Shown here: positions 22,526 through 33,528 of the stretch, piece after piece
Position numbering within the stretch: position 1 is the stretch's first letter
How the letters are laid out: every line of letters starts with the position of its first letter
Source: Rozella allomycis CSF55
Taxonomy: Eukaryota; Rozellomycota
Reading direction: 5' to 3'
DNA: 64,000 bases
Assembly: GCA_000442015.1 (NCBI GenBank)
Contig: KE560959.1
Span: 62,001 to 126,000, forward strand
The notes under the pieces: model-generated
Told to the model about the DNA's origin: nothing
Databases searched by the model: none
The model's input: only the letters and a program-made list of their open reading frames with translations
Made by a program: the position numbers and the translations under genes

Positions 22526-23386
22526 ATGTTTCGTACCCGCTCAACCATTACCCGTATTGCTCGCCTGTTTTCAACAAAAACAGCAGCAGGTGATGCTATT
22601 AAAACCTTTAGTATATACCGCTGGGTAATTAATATACTAATTATTTAGAGGATCCTGAAAAACCCAATCAAAAACCATACATGCAAAATTATGAGGTTGA
22701 TCTTAGTACATGCGGGCCAATGGTATTGGATGCTCTCGTTAAAATAAAAAATGAGATTGATCCTACCTTGGCATTTCGAAGATCATGTCGTGAAGGTAAT
22801 TAAGATCAATTTAATTAACAGGAATTTGTGGTTCATGCTCAATGAATATAAATGGGGTTAACACTTTAGCATGTCTGGCAAAAATAGATCGAGATGTTAG
22901 TAGCAAAACGAAAATCCATCCTTTGCCACACATGTATGTCATACGTGATTTGGTCCCGGTATGAAACACACATTATATAAACAGGATCTTTCTTTATTCT
23001 ACAAACAATATAAGTCCATTGAGCCTTATCTCAAACAAAAGAGACCTCGCTTAAGACATGAAATGAAGGAAAACTATCAGTCAATCCAAGATCGCGAGAA
23101 ACTTGATGGGTTATATGAATGCATTCTATGCGCTTGTTGTTCGACTGCATGCCCATCTTATTGGTGGAACCAAGATAAATACCTCGGCCCTGCAGTCTTA
23201 ATGCAAGCGTACCGTTGGATTATTGACAGTCGCGACGAATATGGCTATGAAAGACGTCAGAAAATGCAGGATCCGTTTTCAGTGTATCGTTGTCATACCA
23301 TCATGAACTGCGCTAAAACATGCCCTAAAGGGTTGAATCCAGGATTTGCAATTGCCAAATTGAAGAAGTTAATGGCAGAAGATTGA
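22526..23386 (+). CDS. SDHB: succinate dehydrogenase iron-sulphur subunit, mitochondrial
   Basis: Introns at 22625-22650, 22796-22821 and 22959-22984 (26 nt each) give 260 codons. SDHB carries electrons from FAD to ubiquinone in complex II. The 2Fe-2S ligands lie in [13 protein letters not shown] and the later TLAC; the 4Fe-4S site is [12 protein letters not shown]; the 3Fe-4S and 4Fe-4S remainder is [17 protein letters not shown]. The start chosen gives an ideal presequence ([18 protein letters not shown]). An in-frame ATG at 22463 would add 21 residues. It is divergent from the Thg1-like gene. Confidence 0.96.
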
Positions 23387-23524
23387 GAAATAAATTCACT
23401 GTTATAACATCCGTAATCTACATATGGCTGAATTCTTTATCAAATCCATCAAAACCTTGTATACTATTCAACTAAAAGAATTAAATGTAATAGATGGTGA
23501 AATATTTAGCATTTATATCTTTAT

Positions 23525-25375
23525 TTAAGCTTCTGTATCTTGAATTGATGTTATGTCACTCAGCTCCCTGTCATCTTGATTCAAGTCCAGAGCATGAAGT
23601 GTCTCAGCGAAAAAATCCTGTAATTAACAATGACGAACTATTACAGATGTTCTGCGCACTTTAGAGCGATCATCCAAAATTGAGGAACCGTCATTCTTCG
23701 TAACCGACTTCCCAGTGAGCGGCTTCGATGCAGGAAGTCGGGGTTTTCCAGTAGCAATAGCATCATATACATTTCCTTTCTTTGATTGTAAAGTGAACGA
23801 AGATCCACTAACTGAAGCAGCACTTCCTGGCCTGTTTTGATTCACATTCGTTTGATTGTTTTCCATTTGGATAATAATGTTCCCTCCGCATTTTATGTCG
23901 GCCTGTACGTCTATAACGTCTCTAAAAAATCTAAAAGCGTGTAATTCTGATCTTATTTGAAGGTGTCGACCCCAGTTTAACAGAAACTGTGTAGGATCCC
24001 CACCACTTTGTTGGTACTTGAGAAATTCTTCAAGTCGATGAATTTCAAATAGCTGTCGATACAATTCACATTCATCTCCTTTTAGTACAGTTAACTACTC
24101 CCAAAATTTATGTTATCATACTTTCTTTTTTGTGACTATCTTCAGTTCAGCTAGCGCCTTTTTATACAAATCATCTATTTGTTGTTTAATTTCAGCAGAA
24201 TTTTTTTCGACTAATTTGGCTCTTGCTGCAATACAATTCAATTGATTTTCTATTGACGATTTTCTTGCATGCAAGATTGGATCTGGAGCTAAAGAATTTT
24301 CATAGACACTCTTATAAGCCTCTTGAACACTGACCAGCTTGTGCTTTGCCGATTCCCCCGAGGAATGATGACCAACCATTTTGCAATGAACACAAACCGG
24401 GACATGACACTGGGGACAAAAGAACTCTACCGCCTTATCTGCATGGTGTCGGCAATTCCCGAATACTTCTGGGCCCTGTATTCAAATTCCATAGGTTTTA
24501 CCTGACCAATAGGAGTCCTTGTATGGCGGCTAGTCAACTTCGAGTTGTGTAATGTGACATCACATGCATGACATAAATAGGCAGAATCTGCAGTGCAATA
24601 AACACTCGCAACGGACTTTTCACAGTTATCGCAATAGTTTTTCTACAAATTCGGCGTTAAACAAAGTATTACGTCCCTAGACTTCTTTTCTAAGTTGGGA
24701 TCGAATTCAAAGGTAATAATGTATAAGGGAAGAACCTATTGAAAGCAGCTATAACATATACTTGTGTTGAATCTTTTAAAATGTACTCTTGATAGTAATC
24801 CTGATCAATGTCATCTCCCTTTTGAGGAGGGGCTTCCTGTAATTTATCTACAATCTCTTACAGAAAAGGAATATTACTTCCATTGTAAAATGAATCATAG
24901 CCATCCGGCAAAGTCCCTATTTTTGCGTATTCTTCATCTGCAAAATAGGACCTGCCAACTCCAATTTTTGCAAGAAGAACCTTTTTAACAATCTTTTTCC
25001 CAGTCATAATATCTCAAGTTTACAATATACCATGCAAATTACCATTTTTATATAGGGGTCTTAAGGAGCCAACGGCAAATTTATGGCCACCACCGTTGGT
25101 AAATTGAAAACCGTTTTTGATTATTTCCTCCTCCGTGTTTGGGGAAGATAAAGATTCCATGTCCACCCATGAATCCAATACAAGCATATCCTTTAAAGGC
25201 TCTAATGTATTCATACTTGGCATTTATTTTCAAATGAAACAGTAAGATGAGGATTGGATAAGGCATATGCATTTACTATTCTTGCTGTTGTTCCTTTAAT
25301 TGATATTTGCAGGAAATATTCTAAGAATGAAAAAGAACTAGAAGCAGTGGTTAATTGCGTTTTGTCTGTAGACAT
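23525..25375 (-). CDS. double B-box zinc-finger protein of zoosporic-fungus/protist type
   Basis: Eight introns (25191-25216, 25013-25042, 24857-24877, 24736-24761, 24643-24672, 24476-24501, 24095-24121, 23618-23644) give 545 codons. An N-terminal domain (KGTTARIVNAYALSNPHLTV, VLDSWVDMESL, GFQFTNGGGHKF) is followed by KKVLLAKIGVGRSYFADEEY and two B-boxes (CDNCEKSVASVYC..CHACD and CRHHADKAVEFFCPQCHVPV with CVHCK). A coiled coil, a HLQIRSELHAFRFFRDVIDV block and a disordered tail come next. I recall similar uncharacterised proteins from chytrids and other protists. The third intron is only 21 nt, yet the CDS closes in frame. Function is unknown; B-boxes mediate assembly in TRIM proteins. Confidence 0.82.
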
Positions 25376-25430
25376 TGTTTATCAAAAACAAATAAATTTC
25401 AAACATGATAAAACGAATTTTATTAGACTT

Positions 25431-27246
25431 TTAAATTTCACGATCAGGCAAGTTAATTATATGCTTTAATCTATGAGTTTCGGCTGAAATAAGGGATTCA
25501 TCATCAATATTTTTCATATATTCTAAATATCGACGTTTGAAATCGTTTACCTGTAATTATGTCTCTTATATAAAATAAATCAAAACCTTTTGATGTTAAT
25601 TCTTGTAATATGAAATCAATAAGCTAAAGAAGGCAAAAACAAATGTGTACTTGATTATTTCCTGATTCTATTAGGTAAGCAATTATCAGATCAATCATCT
25701 GAAGTGTAAAAAGTCCAGATTCTAGCCTCCTGAGATAGTAGGTTTCTTCAATTTCATCATCATCAAGTTCATTTTCAAGATCCTTTGATTGAAAGCAATA
25801 AAGTTTACTTTTATTTCCTTTTCGATTTCCACGTCTTTATCAATCATTTTTTGATAGTAGACGGAGTGTAAATGAACAAGTTGGACTACTTTTTCGAAAT
25901 TGTTTTCAGTAAATTTTGCTAGTAGCCTCAAATAGTTTAAATCTTCCTTATTTTCCAATAAATTTCGAAAAAGACTGACGATGATCGTCATTACATGTTC
26001 TTCTAATTGGCTTTCTGAAAACCCTTTATATTTCTTTGCTAATTTTTTGGTATTTTTCTTCATAAAGAAAGAAAAGAGAGGACCGAGTCCTCCTATTTCA
26101 ACTAGCTTTTCACAATTGGCTTTTCCTTCATCATTTGCTAATGCGAAATCTATAACTTTAATCGCTCTTATCCCAGGAAGATTTTTTTCCCTTTAAAATT
26201 TCTTTGAATAAAAATTACTTTATAATGATATTCATGAGCTCAATTCCTTCCAATTCATTAAACCTTCGCTTCGAATTATTTTCCATCAACAAGGAACAAA
26301 GACAGTTGAAAATATTCTCCATAAATTCTGTCTCTTCTCCATCACGAGGATCTCTTTTCTTGAAAATTGACAAAATCTTAAGAAATGTTTCTATTCCATT
26401 TAATTCTATCACCTTCAATCGAGGAACATGACTGTCCTGCAAAATGATGGACAGCAACTCGCTTGCATATTGTTTATTTGAATCAATCTGTTTTAATTCT
26501 ATTCTTCTTAAAAGCCATTCAATTAAACTCGTGTCTTTAGCAATCATATTATTCACTTTAGGTTGAATAGCGACCAAATTCTCAAAAATGCTCAACGTAT
26601 TAAATACTCCTTGCTTTTCTTCTTCAATCTCTTCATTTAATCTTTCAAGATTTTCAGAAAATAATCGTAGCGCGTGAGCATTTATCTATTGCATTGTTAC
26701 GTTCCACATTACCAGGCCCTCGACAAATATAGTGATAGTTTCTTCATCTTGATCCCCGTACGAGTCCTCATCCAAAATTTCATTAAATAGATCAATTATG
26801 GAAACTGATATGTCCGAATTTTCATGCGTCAGTAATCCAAGCATAGTTTCAACTGTATTTAAGTTAATTAGATCAGGTAAATTTTGTGGTGAAGATGCAA
26901 AAACAGTCAATTTTTTTATTGCACTGTCTAAGGCAGATTCAGAATCTAAAAACCTTTTCAAAATTGTTTCAAAATATTACTTTTGTGGATCATCACTGTA
27001 CTTTGCTCTCATTTCTTGGTTTTTAGCTACTGCTTTTTCAAATCTCAGGATTATTTTTTTGAAATCAAGCATTTCCACCTTTTATATCATCATAACATAA
27101 ATTACATTGGTGTTTTCCACATATTCTTGAATTTCTTCAGATAAGTTCAACTTTTTGCTTTGCTCATTTTCATCATAAAGCTCATTCCCTTTTCTTTTCA
27201 AAGACTTCTTTTTAAGATAAATATTTTCACCTACCTGATCAAACAT
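25431..27246 (-). CDS. CTNNBL1: beta-catenin-like protein 1 (CTNNBL1), spliceosome-associated
   Basis: Seven introns (27079-27105, 26954-26980, 26686-26712, 26191-26218, 25783-25808, 25624-25650, 25523-25550) give 541 codons. CTNNBL1 is an armadillo-fold Prp19-complex partner that binds nuclear localisation signals of CDC5L and PRP31. Family markers are a basic N-terminal [66 protein letters not shown] and a C-terminal helix. A further 27-nt segment at 27208-27234 has GT..AG ends, is stop-free and may be an extra intron (532 codons if removed). Confidence 0.93.
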
Positions 27247-27278
27247 TCCACAAAACGAATTTTACAAAGTTGCTCTAT

Positions 27279-27622
27279 ATGTCAGACACTGGTTTAGCTC
27301 AAATTTTACCTTTAGAATTAATAGATAAGTGTATAGGATCAAAAATTTGTGCCTTATTAAAGGGAAATAAGGAAGTGAGCGGCACTCTCTTGGGATTTGA
27401 CGACTTTGTTAGTAAGCGAAAATATTTTTCGTAACTCAAGATATGGTGCTGTCTGATGTAACTGAAGTGTAAATTAATATTTTTATTTAGACAGTGAACA
27501 AACAGTAGAAGGCAAGAAGATTACAAAAATGGACCAAATTTTATTGAACGGTAATCAAATATGTATGGTAAAATATTTCACTGCGATTAATTTAGCTTAT
27601 ACCTGGCGCTGACGAGCTGTAG
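27279..27622 (+). CDS. LSM5: U6 snRNA-associated Sm-like protein LSm5
   Basis: Introns at 27412-27440, 27469-27494 and 27568-27595 give 86 codons. The Sm1 motif ([37 protein letters not shown]) and Sm2 motif ([17 protein letters not shown]) identify LSm5, a member of the LSm1-7 decay ring and the LSm2-8 ring on U6. Its start codon is only 32 bp from that of CTNNBL1 on the other strand, so two splicing-related genes share one very small promoter region. Confidence 0.93.
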
Positions 27623-27658
27623 GAATGCAAGTTAATCTCAGCCACCAAAATAAATTTC

Positions 27659-28239
27659 ATGTCTATTTTACCTATTAATGTCGAATATTGCAAAAGTATA
27701 CGTTTATTTATTAATCAAATAGACTGTACAATGCCATTAGAGTATTGTGAATTCTCTGGTAGTCTTCCCAAGTGTAAGAATATATTACAAAAGGAGAATC
27801 CTCAAAAATTTGCAGAATTGTATGGTGAAGTCGACCAAACAAAAGAAGATACCAAAGAGACGGAAGGAAACAATGAAAAGGTAAATGCTTCAAAGAAAAA
27901 GACTGCAAAAGTTCCAGCCATTGATAAAGTCCTCTTCAAAGTGGAACAACGATCATTTAAGAAGAATGTGACTGTGATTTCTAATCTTGAAAAATTTGGT
28001 ACAACACAAGTTTGATTTCAATAGGTATTGATCTAAAAAAAGCGGCCAAAAGATTCGCCAACAGGTTTGCATGCGGATCAACTGTTGCAAAAAACGCCCA
28101 AGGAAGGGAAGAAATTGTTGTTCAAGGAGACGTTGGTGATAATTTGGAAACATTTTTAATGAAAGAATTCGCGAAAGAGCTTAACAACATTGAAATAGAA
28201 GAAATAGTCGAAGAAAAGAAGAAGAAAGGATCTGAATAA
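27659..28239 (+). CDS. DENR: density-regulated protein DENR (SUI1 domain)
   Basis: Two introns (27696-27722 and 27999-28024) give 175 codons. The zinc-binding N-terminus reads YCKNC.. then MPLEYCEFSG and CKN after the first intron is removed; left in, the CxxC motif would be broken, although that intron is 3n and has no stop. The C-terminal SUI1 domain (KKNVTVISNLEKFG, FACGSTVA, EEIVVQGDVGDNL) follows a lysine-rich linker. DENR with MCTS1 recycles post-termination 40S subunits and supports reinitiation. Confidence 0.93.
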
Positions 28240-28275
28240 ATCAACATAAAATAAACTTATGCGTAAAAAATATAT

Positions 28276-28882
28276 TTATTTTCCTACACGACGAGCCTTG
28301 CGTTCATCAACAATTTCTTCTTGAACAACTGAGACACCGGTAAGATTTTCAATTCCCATGGATTTGAGCAACTCTTCAGTGGTGCTATCAATTTGAATAC
28401 TGCTTGTATCCAAAGCAGAGATTTCAGGAACATAGTTGTCCTTCTTTTCACGTTCTTCTTCTTGCAATTTGAATGAAATTCCACGAACTGGTCCTTTTTG
28501 AATACGTTTCATCAAGTGGGTGGTAAAACCAGCAATTTTGTTTCTCAAACGCTTTGTAGAGATACTTAATTAATCTTAAGGTATAGACTTACACAGCAAC
28601 TTCGTCGCAAATACGTTTGTTGGTTTGGAAATCAAGAGTAAGTCTTGGATAGTATTTTTCAATAAGAACACGTGAAGCTCTCTTAACAGTCTTTGTACGA
28701 ACGCGACCCTAATGTTAAATGTTCGTTTGAGTGCAATATATTATGTAAAGCGTGCACAGCAAGACAGTTTATATAGCATTTTTTCTACGCTAGTTGACTA
28801 TAAAATAAATCAACAAGTTCTAGGAAATGCGGAAAAGCGCTGTGCACTTAAAGAAGAGTCTGTAGTGCTAATGCCTTACCAT
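28276..28882 (-). CDS. RPS17: ribosomal protein eS17
   Basis: Removing introns at 28709-28879 and 28565-28592 gives 135 codons. [14 protein letters not shown], then [37 protein letters not shown] and [21 protein letters not shown] are nearly identical to eS17 of other eukaryotes. The first exon is the bare ATG, followed by a 171-nt intron, six times longer than the local norm. Codon use is strongly biased, as expected for a highly expressed gene. The protein is part of the 40S subunit. Confidence 0.97.
28709..28879 (-). other. outlier 171-nt intron of RPS17 with inverted repeats
   Basis: The intron begins GTAAGG directly after the RPS17 start codon and ends ATTAG. Inside are the perfect 9-bp inverted repeat 28839-28847/28752-28760 (GTGCACAGC with GCTGTGCAC) and, nested within it, GTTGA/TCAAC at 28793-28814. 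This could fold as a branched hairpin. Introns of ribosomal protein genes often host snoRNAs or autoregulatory structures. I see no convincing C/D boxes; an H/ACA-like RNA cannot be excluded. Confidence 0.6.
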
Positions 28883-29120
28883 TTTTTTCTAAAGGGAGGC
28901 GCAGTTGAAAAATTCGTTAGTCAAGGGTCGATTTTCTGAAATTTTAAAAAAGATATGAACCAGTTAGATCATTATTGTTATGTTTACTGACACTTTGAGC
29001 CTTGTAAGGAAAAAATAGACATCCTAAAGTCGCATTCTTACGCGCTCGAAACCTTAAGAATAATAATTACTTCAACTATGTTTTAAAAAACTACATAAAT
29101 AATATTCAATTAATTTCTAT
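28883..29120. other. intergenic, nothing recognised
   Basis: This 238-bp AT-rich stretch lies between the divergently read RPS17 promoter side and the 3' end of the glutathione synthetase gene. It should contain the RPS17 promoter. No open frame, repeat or clear motif was found in it. Confidence 0.4.
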
Positions 29121-30675
29121 TTATATAAGCAATGGACTATCTATGACACCATACCCAGCTGCGACACCACCCTCGTTAACTCCTTGTGATTTACTTCGAA
29201 GCAAGTGGCCGATTACTTTGTTCTCTAAAATTTGATTAGAATTTCTATGTCCAATAATGATTTGCATTTTACTTTATGAAAACTCCATAAATTCCTAATT
29301 CTGAAATCAAGTTGGCCTTCATAACTTTCCCATCTTTAATGATATAGTTTAGAAAAGGCTTTGTGTTTATCAATTCCATTAAAACATATGAAGAGAATGA
29401 ATCATCATTGAGGGAATTTAGGAATGGTAAAATGTCTTTGCCGTATATGTTGTTTCCACCACCCTCTCTCTGAGGTTTTAGAACAAGGCTTTCAGGGTTT
29501 TTCGAAACTATAGAAATTAGTTCTTCTTTTGTATCAAAAGAATGAAATTTCATAAATGACGAACGAATGAATTTTGCCTCGTTGGGTTGTAAATATCTTT
29601 TTAAAGGCAAACCGGCCTCTTACTTTTCAACTGTATTTTCTTGGCATAAAATTTCTTGAATTTTCTTGAATCCAATTAAAGTATACGCAATATTTGGACA
29701 TGAAATTGCCGTTGATTTTTCGATCATTTCTCTTGCTCGCCATTCCTTATCGGTCGGAAAGTCATTAGGCGAATATCCAGCTCGGAAATAAACAATTGAA
29801 ATTTCAGTTTCATTTCTTTTATCACATGATTTTGTTATTACATTAAAAGGGATCCATTTGAACTGATAGATCCATGTTCATCGACTTCCGTCAAGGTTCG
29901 CCTAATTAGTTTTATGTTATGTCTAATAAAACTAGCCTTGCGCGTTACTTTTCAAAAAGACGATTTTCGATAAACCTTTGGTCAAAAACGTTTCTTTCAA
30001 ATGGTTGAACAACCATGAGTACATTTGCTCTGTGTCTTTAATACATCATTTAGTTACTTTTCGTTACCATACGCCTTAAATGCTGTTGCAATACCGTCGG
30101 CGATGCCGATCAATGAATTATTGTCAGGTAAACAACCAGTAAATTTAGATTCGAAATCATATCTTTTTTGAATGAACCTTTACATTACAATAAATAAAAT
30201 TACTTATGAAGTTTGGTAACCAAACCTGATAAGCATGCGAATGATGCCGCAATAGTATTGTATTCAACCTGCTTCAATTCAACGCGACCACTATCGCTGA
30301 CGTGTTCCATGTAATCCGTACGAATAACTGCAAACGTAATAGGCTATAATATGATAGCATCTATATTTCTACATTATTTCCATCCGGATATTTCTTGTAT
30401 ATTTGAAAAAGGCGATTAACAAAGGCATCAACCTTGCTTATTGGCTCGAAAATGGAAAATATAAATTCCTTATCTGTTGACATCTTATCAATAAGTTTGT
30501 GAATTAAATATTGCAATTCAATAGATTTTTGGTACATATCCTTGTGTATAGTAGAAGGAAATACGCTAATAGGGGCGTGAACAGCTTGAGCAAAGTTTGT
30601 TGTCGCACGTAAACAAAGTCCATTTCGAAGACACCAGTCTATTGTGTCTTGAACAAATTCCAAACTTAATTCCAT
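29121..30675 (-). CDS. glutathione synthetase
   Basis: Seven introns (30344-30372, 30178-30203, 30030-30057, 29923-29948, 29816-29841, 29597-29623, 29245-29272) give 454 codons, near the usual 470. It joins gamma-glutamylcysteine and glycine with ATP in the cytosol. Family motifs are APISVFPS, KQVEYNTIAASFACLSG, RTDYMEHV, the ATP-binding glycine loop LKPQREGGGNNIYG, LMELI, ISELGIYG and the C-terminal GHLLRSK with EGGVAAGYGVIDSPLL. The start at 30675 aligns with the family; the frame stays open upstream to about 30,900 but that part does not look like this enzyme. Confidence 0.94.
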
Positions 30676-30925
30676 ATCGACTGCGCCCTTGTATGAAATC
30701 CCTGAACGAAGAGGTAGCAAAATACTTATGTCAGAAGGATAACAATATAAATCAATTATTAGGTACCATGATTTTAAATACAGCTTAGAATTTCTTGATA
30801 AACAAACAGATCCAATTTCAAAATCGTCCAGATATATACTCTTTTTGTTTTGTCTGCGGCAATACACGAAATCGAAAAATATCGTGCTGATACCAGCTGT
30901 TATTTCTTATTTATTAATTTTGGTA

Positions 30926-31258
30926 ATGGACATCCATCCAAACTGTTCCTGGCATGCTAATATATTCAAAAGAATTATTTTTCCATTAGCTATCGAGGTA
31001 ATTTACATTTCAATTTAAAAGTAGCACATTAATCATATATTTAAGTCATCTGATTTTGAGCCGTCGAAATGTTTGTCGATGATAAATATGTACTTTCCAG
31101 TAGAAAACGCCACCATTCCTAATGAACTAAGGAAACTTTGTCTTGAAAGCTACGTGGAAAGAAAAATAATAGAGAACGACACGGACAAGGTCAGAGACTC
31201 ACTCATTTCCTTCTTAAATTGGTTTGAAAATACGTTAACACAGTCGAAACTTGTTTGA
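30926..31258 (+). CDS. hypothetical small protein
   Basis: Two exons separated by a 27-nt intron (30998-31024) encode 101 residues. The product is helical and amphipathic (NELRKLCLESYVERKIIEND, DSLISFLNWFENTL) with no membrane span. I do not recognise it. The gene is supported by the exact intron phase, an ATG at the head of the frame and its position 21 bp before the ARFRP1 gene on the same strand. Confidence 0.55.
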
Positions 31259-31279
31259 AATTTCTAAATAAACTATAAA

Positions 31280-31956
31280 ATGTATACATTGTTCAAAGGG
31301 TTGTATTCACTTATAACTCAGAGAGAAGAATATAATATACTGATAATAGGAATAGATAACGCAGGAAAGACCACTTTGCTCGAAAAAATTAAATCCAGAT
31401 ATTCCCCTAAAGGTGGGTTACCTCCTGAGAAAATTGTCCCTACGATTGGGTTAAATTGTAAAAATAACAAAATTTTATTTATTAGTTGCAAATATCTTCT
31501 TTAAAGGTTACAAACTTCACTTTTGGGATCTTGGTGGCCAAGAAGAGATAAGGAGATTATGGACCACCTACTACAAAGAATGTCATGGTGTATTTTTTGT
31601 GATAGATTCGACAGATAAATCAAGGTTAATGGAAGTTCAGAATTCTTTCGGTAAACTATGTCTCGCTTCCACATAGAATCCTTAATTTTGCATCATGAAG
31701 CGGATGGTGTTCCAGTAATTCTGATAGCAAATAAGCAAGACAAAGGAAATTCAATGAAAATTGTTGAAATAAAAGAAGTTTTCAATAAAATTGCAATGGT
31801 TATAGACGCTCGTGAGAGCACAGTTCTTGACGTTTCTGCAATCACTGGGTAATATATGCATTTTTGGAATAGAGTCATAATATAGAAGAAGCCTTGAATT
31901 GGATTTTAGATCGCGTACTAAAAAACCGAAAGGTGCGACCACCAAACTACTCTTAA
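31280..31956 (+). CDS. ARFRP1: Arf-like GTPase ARFRP1/Arl3p
   Basis: Introns at 31458-31485, 31651-31676 and 31849-31874 give 198 codons. The start MYTLFKGLYSLITQ is the ARFRP1 hallmark: no Gly2 for myristoylation, with membrane binding by N-terminal acetylation and SYS1 instead. GTP-binding motifs are GIDNAGKTTLLE, WDLGGQEE and ANKQD. The protein works at the trans-Golgi upstream of ARL1 and golgins. Its need for the NatC acetyltransferase is notable because the NatC subunit NAA35 lies 7 kb away in this window. Confidence 0.93.
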
Positions 31957-31991
31957 TAAATTAACCGTTTGCTACGCCACTTTTATATATC

Positions 31992-32620
31992 ATGCCATTT
32001 TCTGTGTTTTTGAACGTTTATGACATGGTATTAATATATATGTTTTTAAATATAGTCTCCATCTAATCATTTTCTATATCGCCTTGGCCTAGGGGTTTAT
32101 CATACCGGAGTAGAATTAATGGGAACCGGTATAGAGTGATCTATGGCGTAATTATAGAATATTGTTTTGGAGGGCATCCTTATAAATTTTCTGGTGTCTT
32201 CGAAACTGTTCCTCGCGTAGGTCCTCCAGGAGTTTTTTTCAGAGAAAGTATTTTTATGGGCTATATTGAAAAAGACGACGATGACATAGTCAACGTCATT
32301 AGGAGTATCATGATCGAATATTCGGGAAAATCATACAACCTTTTAAAAAGGTATATATATATACAGGTCTTTTTCATAGAAATTGTAATCATTTTTCTGA
32401 AGATCTAGTCTATCGTTTGACAGATAATAAAACACCTAGATGGATTAATAGATTAGCATATATTGGTAGCTGGTTTCCATGCTTAGTACCAGATATGCGA
32501 TCACCAGTTGAATCCGAATATGCAGAAGACGAAAGAGCACCATTAGCGATTGTCAGTGATTCAGCTGCTGTTCGTCCATTATTGCCCTCAAACTCAACAA
32601 TTTCATCATTTACTGCATGA
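31992..32620 (+). CDS. PPPDE-family deSUMOylating isopeptidase, DESI2-like
   Basis: Introns at 32028-32055, 32129-32157 and 32351-32379 give 180 codons. The PPPDE fold is marked by the catalytic histidine in GVYHTGVEL, EYCFGGHPYKFSGVFE, and the catalytic cysteine in NCNHFSEDL, followed by PRWINRLAYIGSW. That order and spacing match DESI2/PNAS-4 rather than DESI1. The C-terminal 30 residues are acidic and disordered. Family members remove SUMO or ubiquitin. Confidence 0.9.
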
Positions 32621-32648
32621 TAAGAAATAAATTACCCATAAGCATAAA

Positions 32649-32773
32649 TTAGTATGAGCCCGATCCATTAATTTCCATGCATTGAAGATAATCATCTTGC
32701 CGATGACGAGNCTAGTATGAGCTCGATCCATTAATTTCCATGCATTGAAGATAATCATCTTGCCGATGACGAG
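32649..32773. repeat. two near-identical 62-bp copies flanking N 32711
   Basis: Positions 32649-32710 and 32712-32773 are the same sequence with two transitions. The N sits exactly between them. This is best read as two alleles placed end to end when contigs were joined, not as a biological tandem repeat. It lies in the gap 32621-33080, which otherwise holds no recognised gene, only a short inverted repeat near 32790-32825 (GTGAGAA with TTCTCAC). Confidence 0.7.
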
Positions 32774-32911
32774 AGTAAATATCACTCCACACATGAGTGA
32801 GAATCTTTATAGCTAATCTTCTCACTGAGGCACACTACAAATCTAGTTGTCTGCCTGACGAGACTTCTACTTCATAACCACAATTATATTTAAAGTTAGT
32901 ATTTACGTTTA

Positions 32912-33146
32912 TTGGCAACTCATTCAATTACTATTCTATTCACGTTTTCTTATATCGCTGTCTTAAATGTACGAAGCGTCATTATACCAGTAGGATTTTT
33001 CTGATTTTATTGGAATACATCTTGTAAANTTGGCAACTCATTTAATTACTATTCTAATCACGTTTTCTTATATCGCTGTCTTAAATGTAGGAAGCCTCAT
33101 TATACCAGTAGGATTTTTCTGATTTTATTGGAATACATCTTGTAAA
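32912..33146. repeat. two near-identical 117-bp copies flanking N 33029
   Basis: Positions 32912-33028 and 33030-33146 match except for four substitutions. Both contain the last codons and stop of the RNase P subunit gene read on the minus strand; the two versions differ by Asp versus Glu near the C-terminus. This fits a pair of alleles duplicated by scaffolding. The right-hand copy is continuous with the gene body. Confidence 0.75.
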
Positions 33147-33500
33147 TTCGCAGGCATAGCATAGGAAAATTATAGAATCAGATTTAACATCAACGCTACA
33201 TGTTTGACCTGGCACCAACATGGAACAGCATTTTTTGCATATGGTTCTTTTTGTGTGTGGAGCACTAATGAAACCTGCAATATTTAATTACATCCGCATC
33301 AAAGATCGCTTTTTTACTTGATCCATAACATTCGAATAAAACTGACTTAAAGGTTGCATATTTTCGTCTATATTTATAGCCCATAGAGAAGCTTGATAAA
33401 GAAAATTTAATCTCTTAGCGGGTACATTTGTAACACTTCGATGTTTTTTATCACCCTTTTTGCATCTTTTGTCTTTCTTTTCGTTATAGGTTTCATTCAT
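33081..33500 (-). CDS. RNase P/MRP Rpr2-type (Rpp21/Snm1) zinc protein
   Basis: A 27-nt intron at 33265-33291 links two exons of 130 codons in all. VPAKRLNFLYQASLWAI forms the N-terminal helix typical of Rpr2/Rpp21. The zinc ribbon is TKRTICKKCCSMLVPGQTC and CYACEFTRCIP. The protein is a subunit of RNase P or MRP, acting in pre-tRNA or rRNA processing. The start at 33500 is preferred: the earlier in-frame ATG at 33530 overlaps the start codon of the divergent gene at 33529. Confidence 0.85.
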
Positions 33501-33528
33501 GTGGCTAAGCAAGTAGCAAATTACTGAC

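Noticed and set aside
25254-25469. Plus-strand frame of 71 codons between the B-box and CTNNBL1 genes
   Set aside because: It overlaps coding exons of both minus-strand genes and has no conserved feature.
32790-32825. Possible small RNA gene from the GTGAGAA/TTCTCAC hairpin
   Set aside because: The stem is short, with no recognised promoter or family signature.
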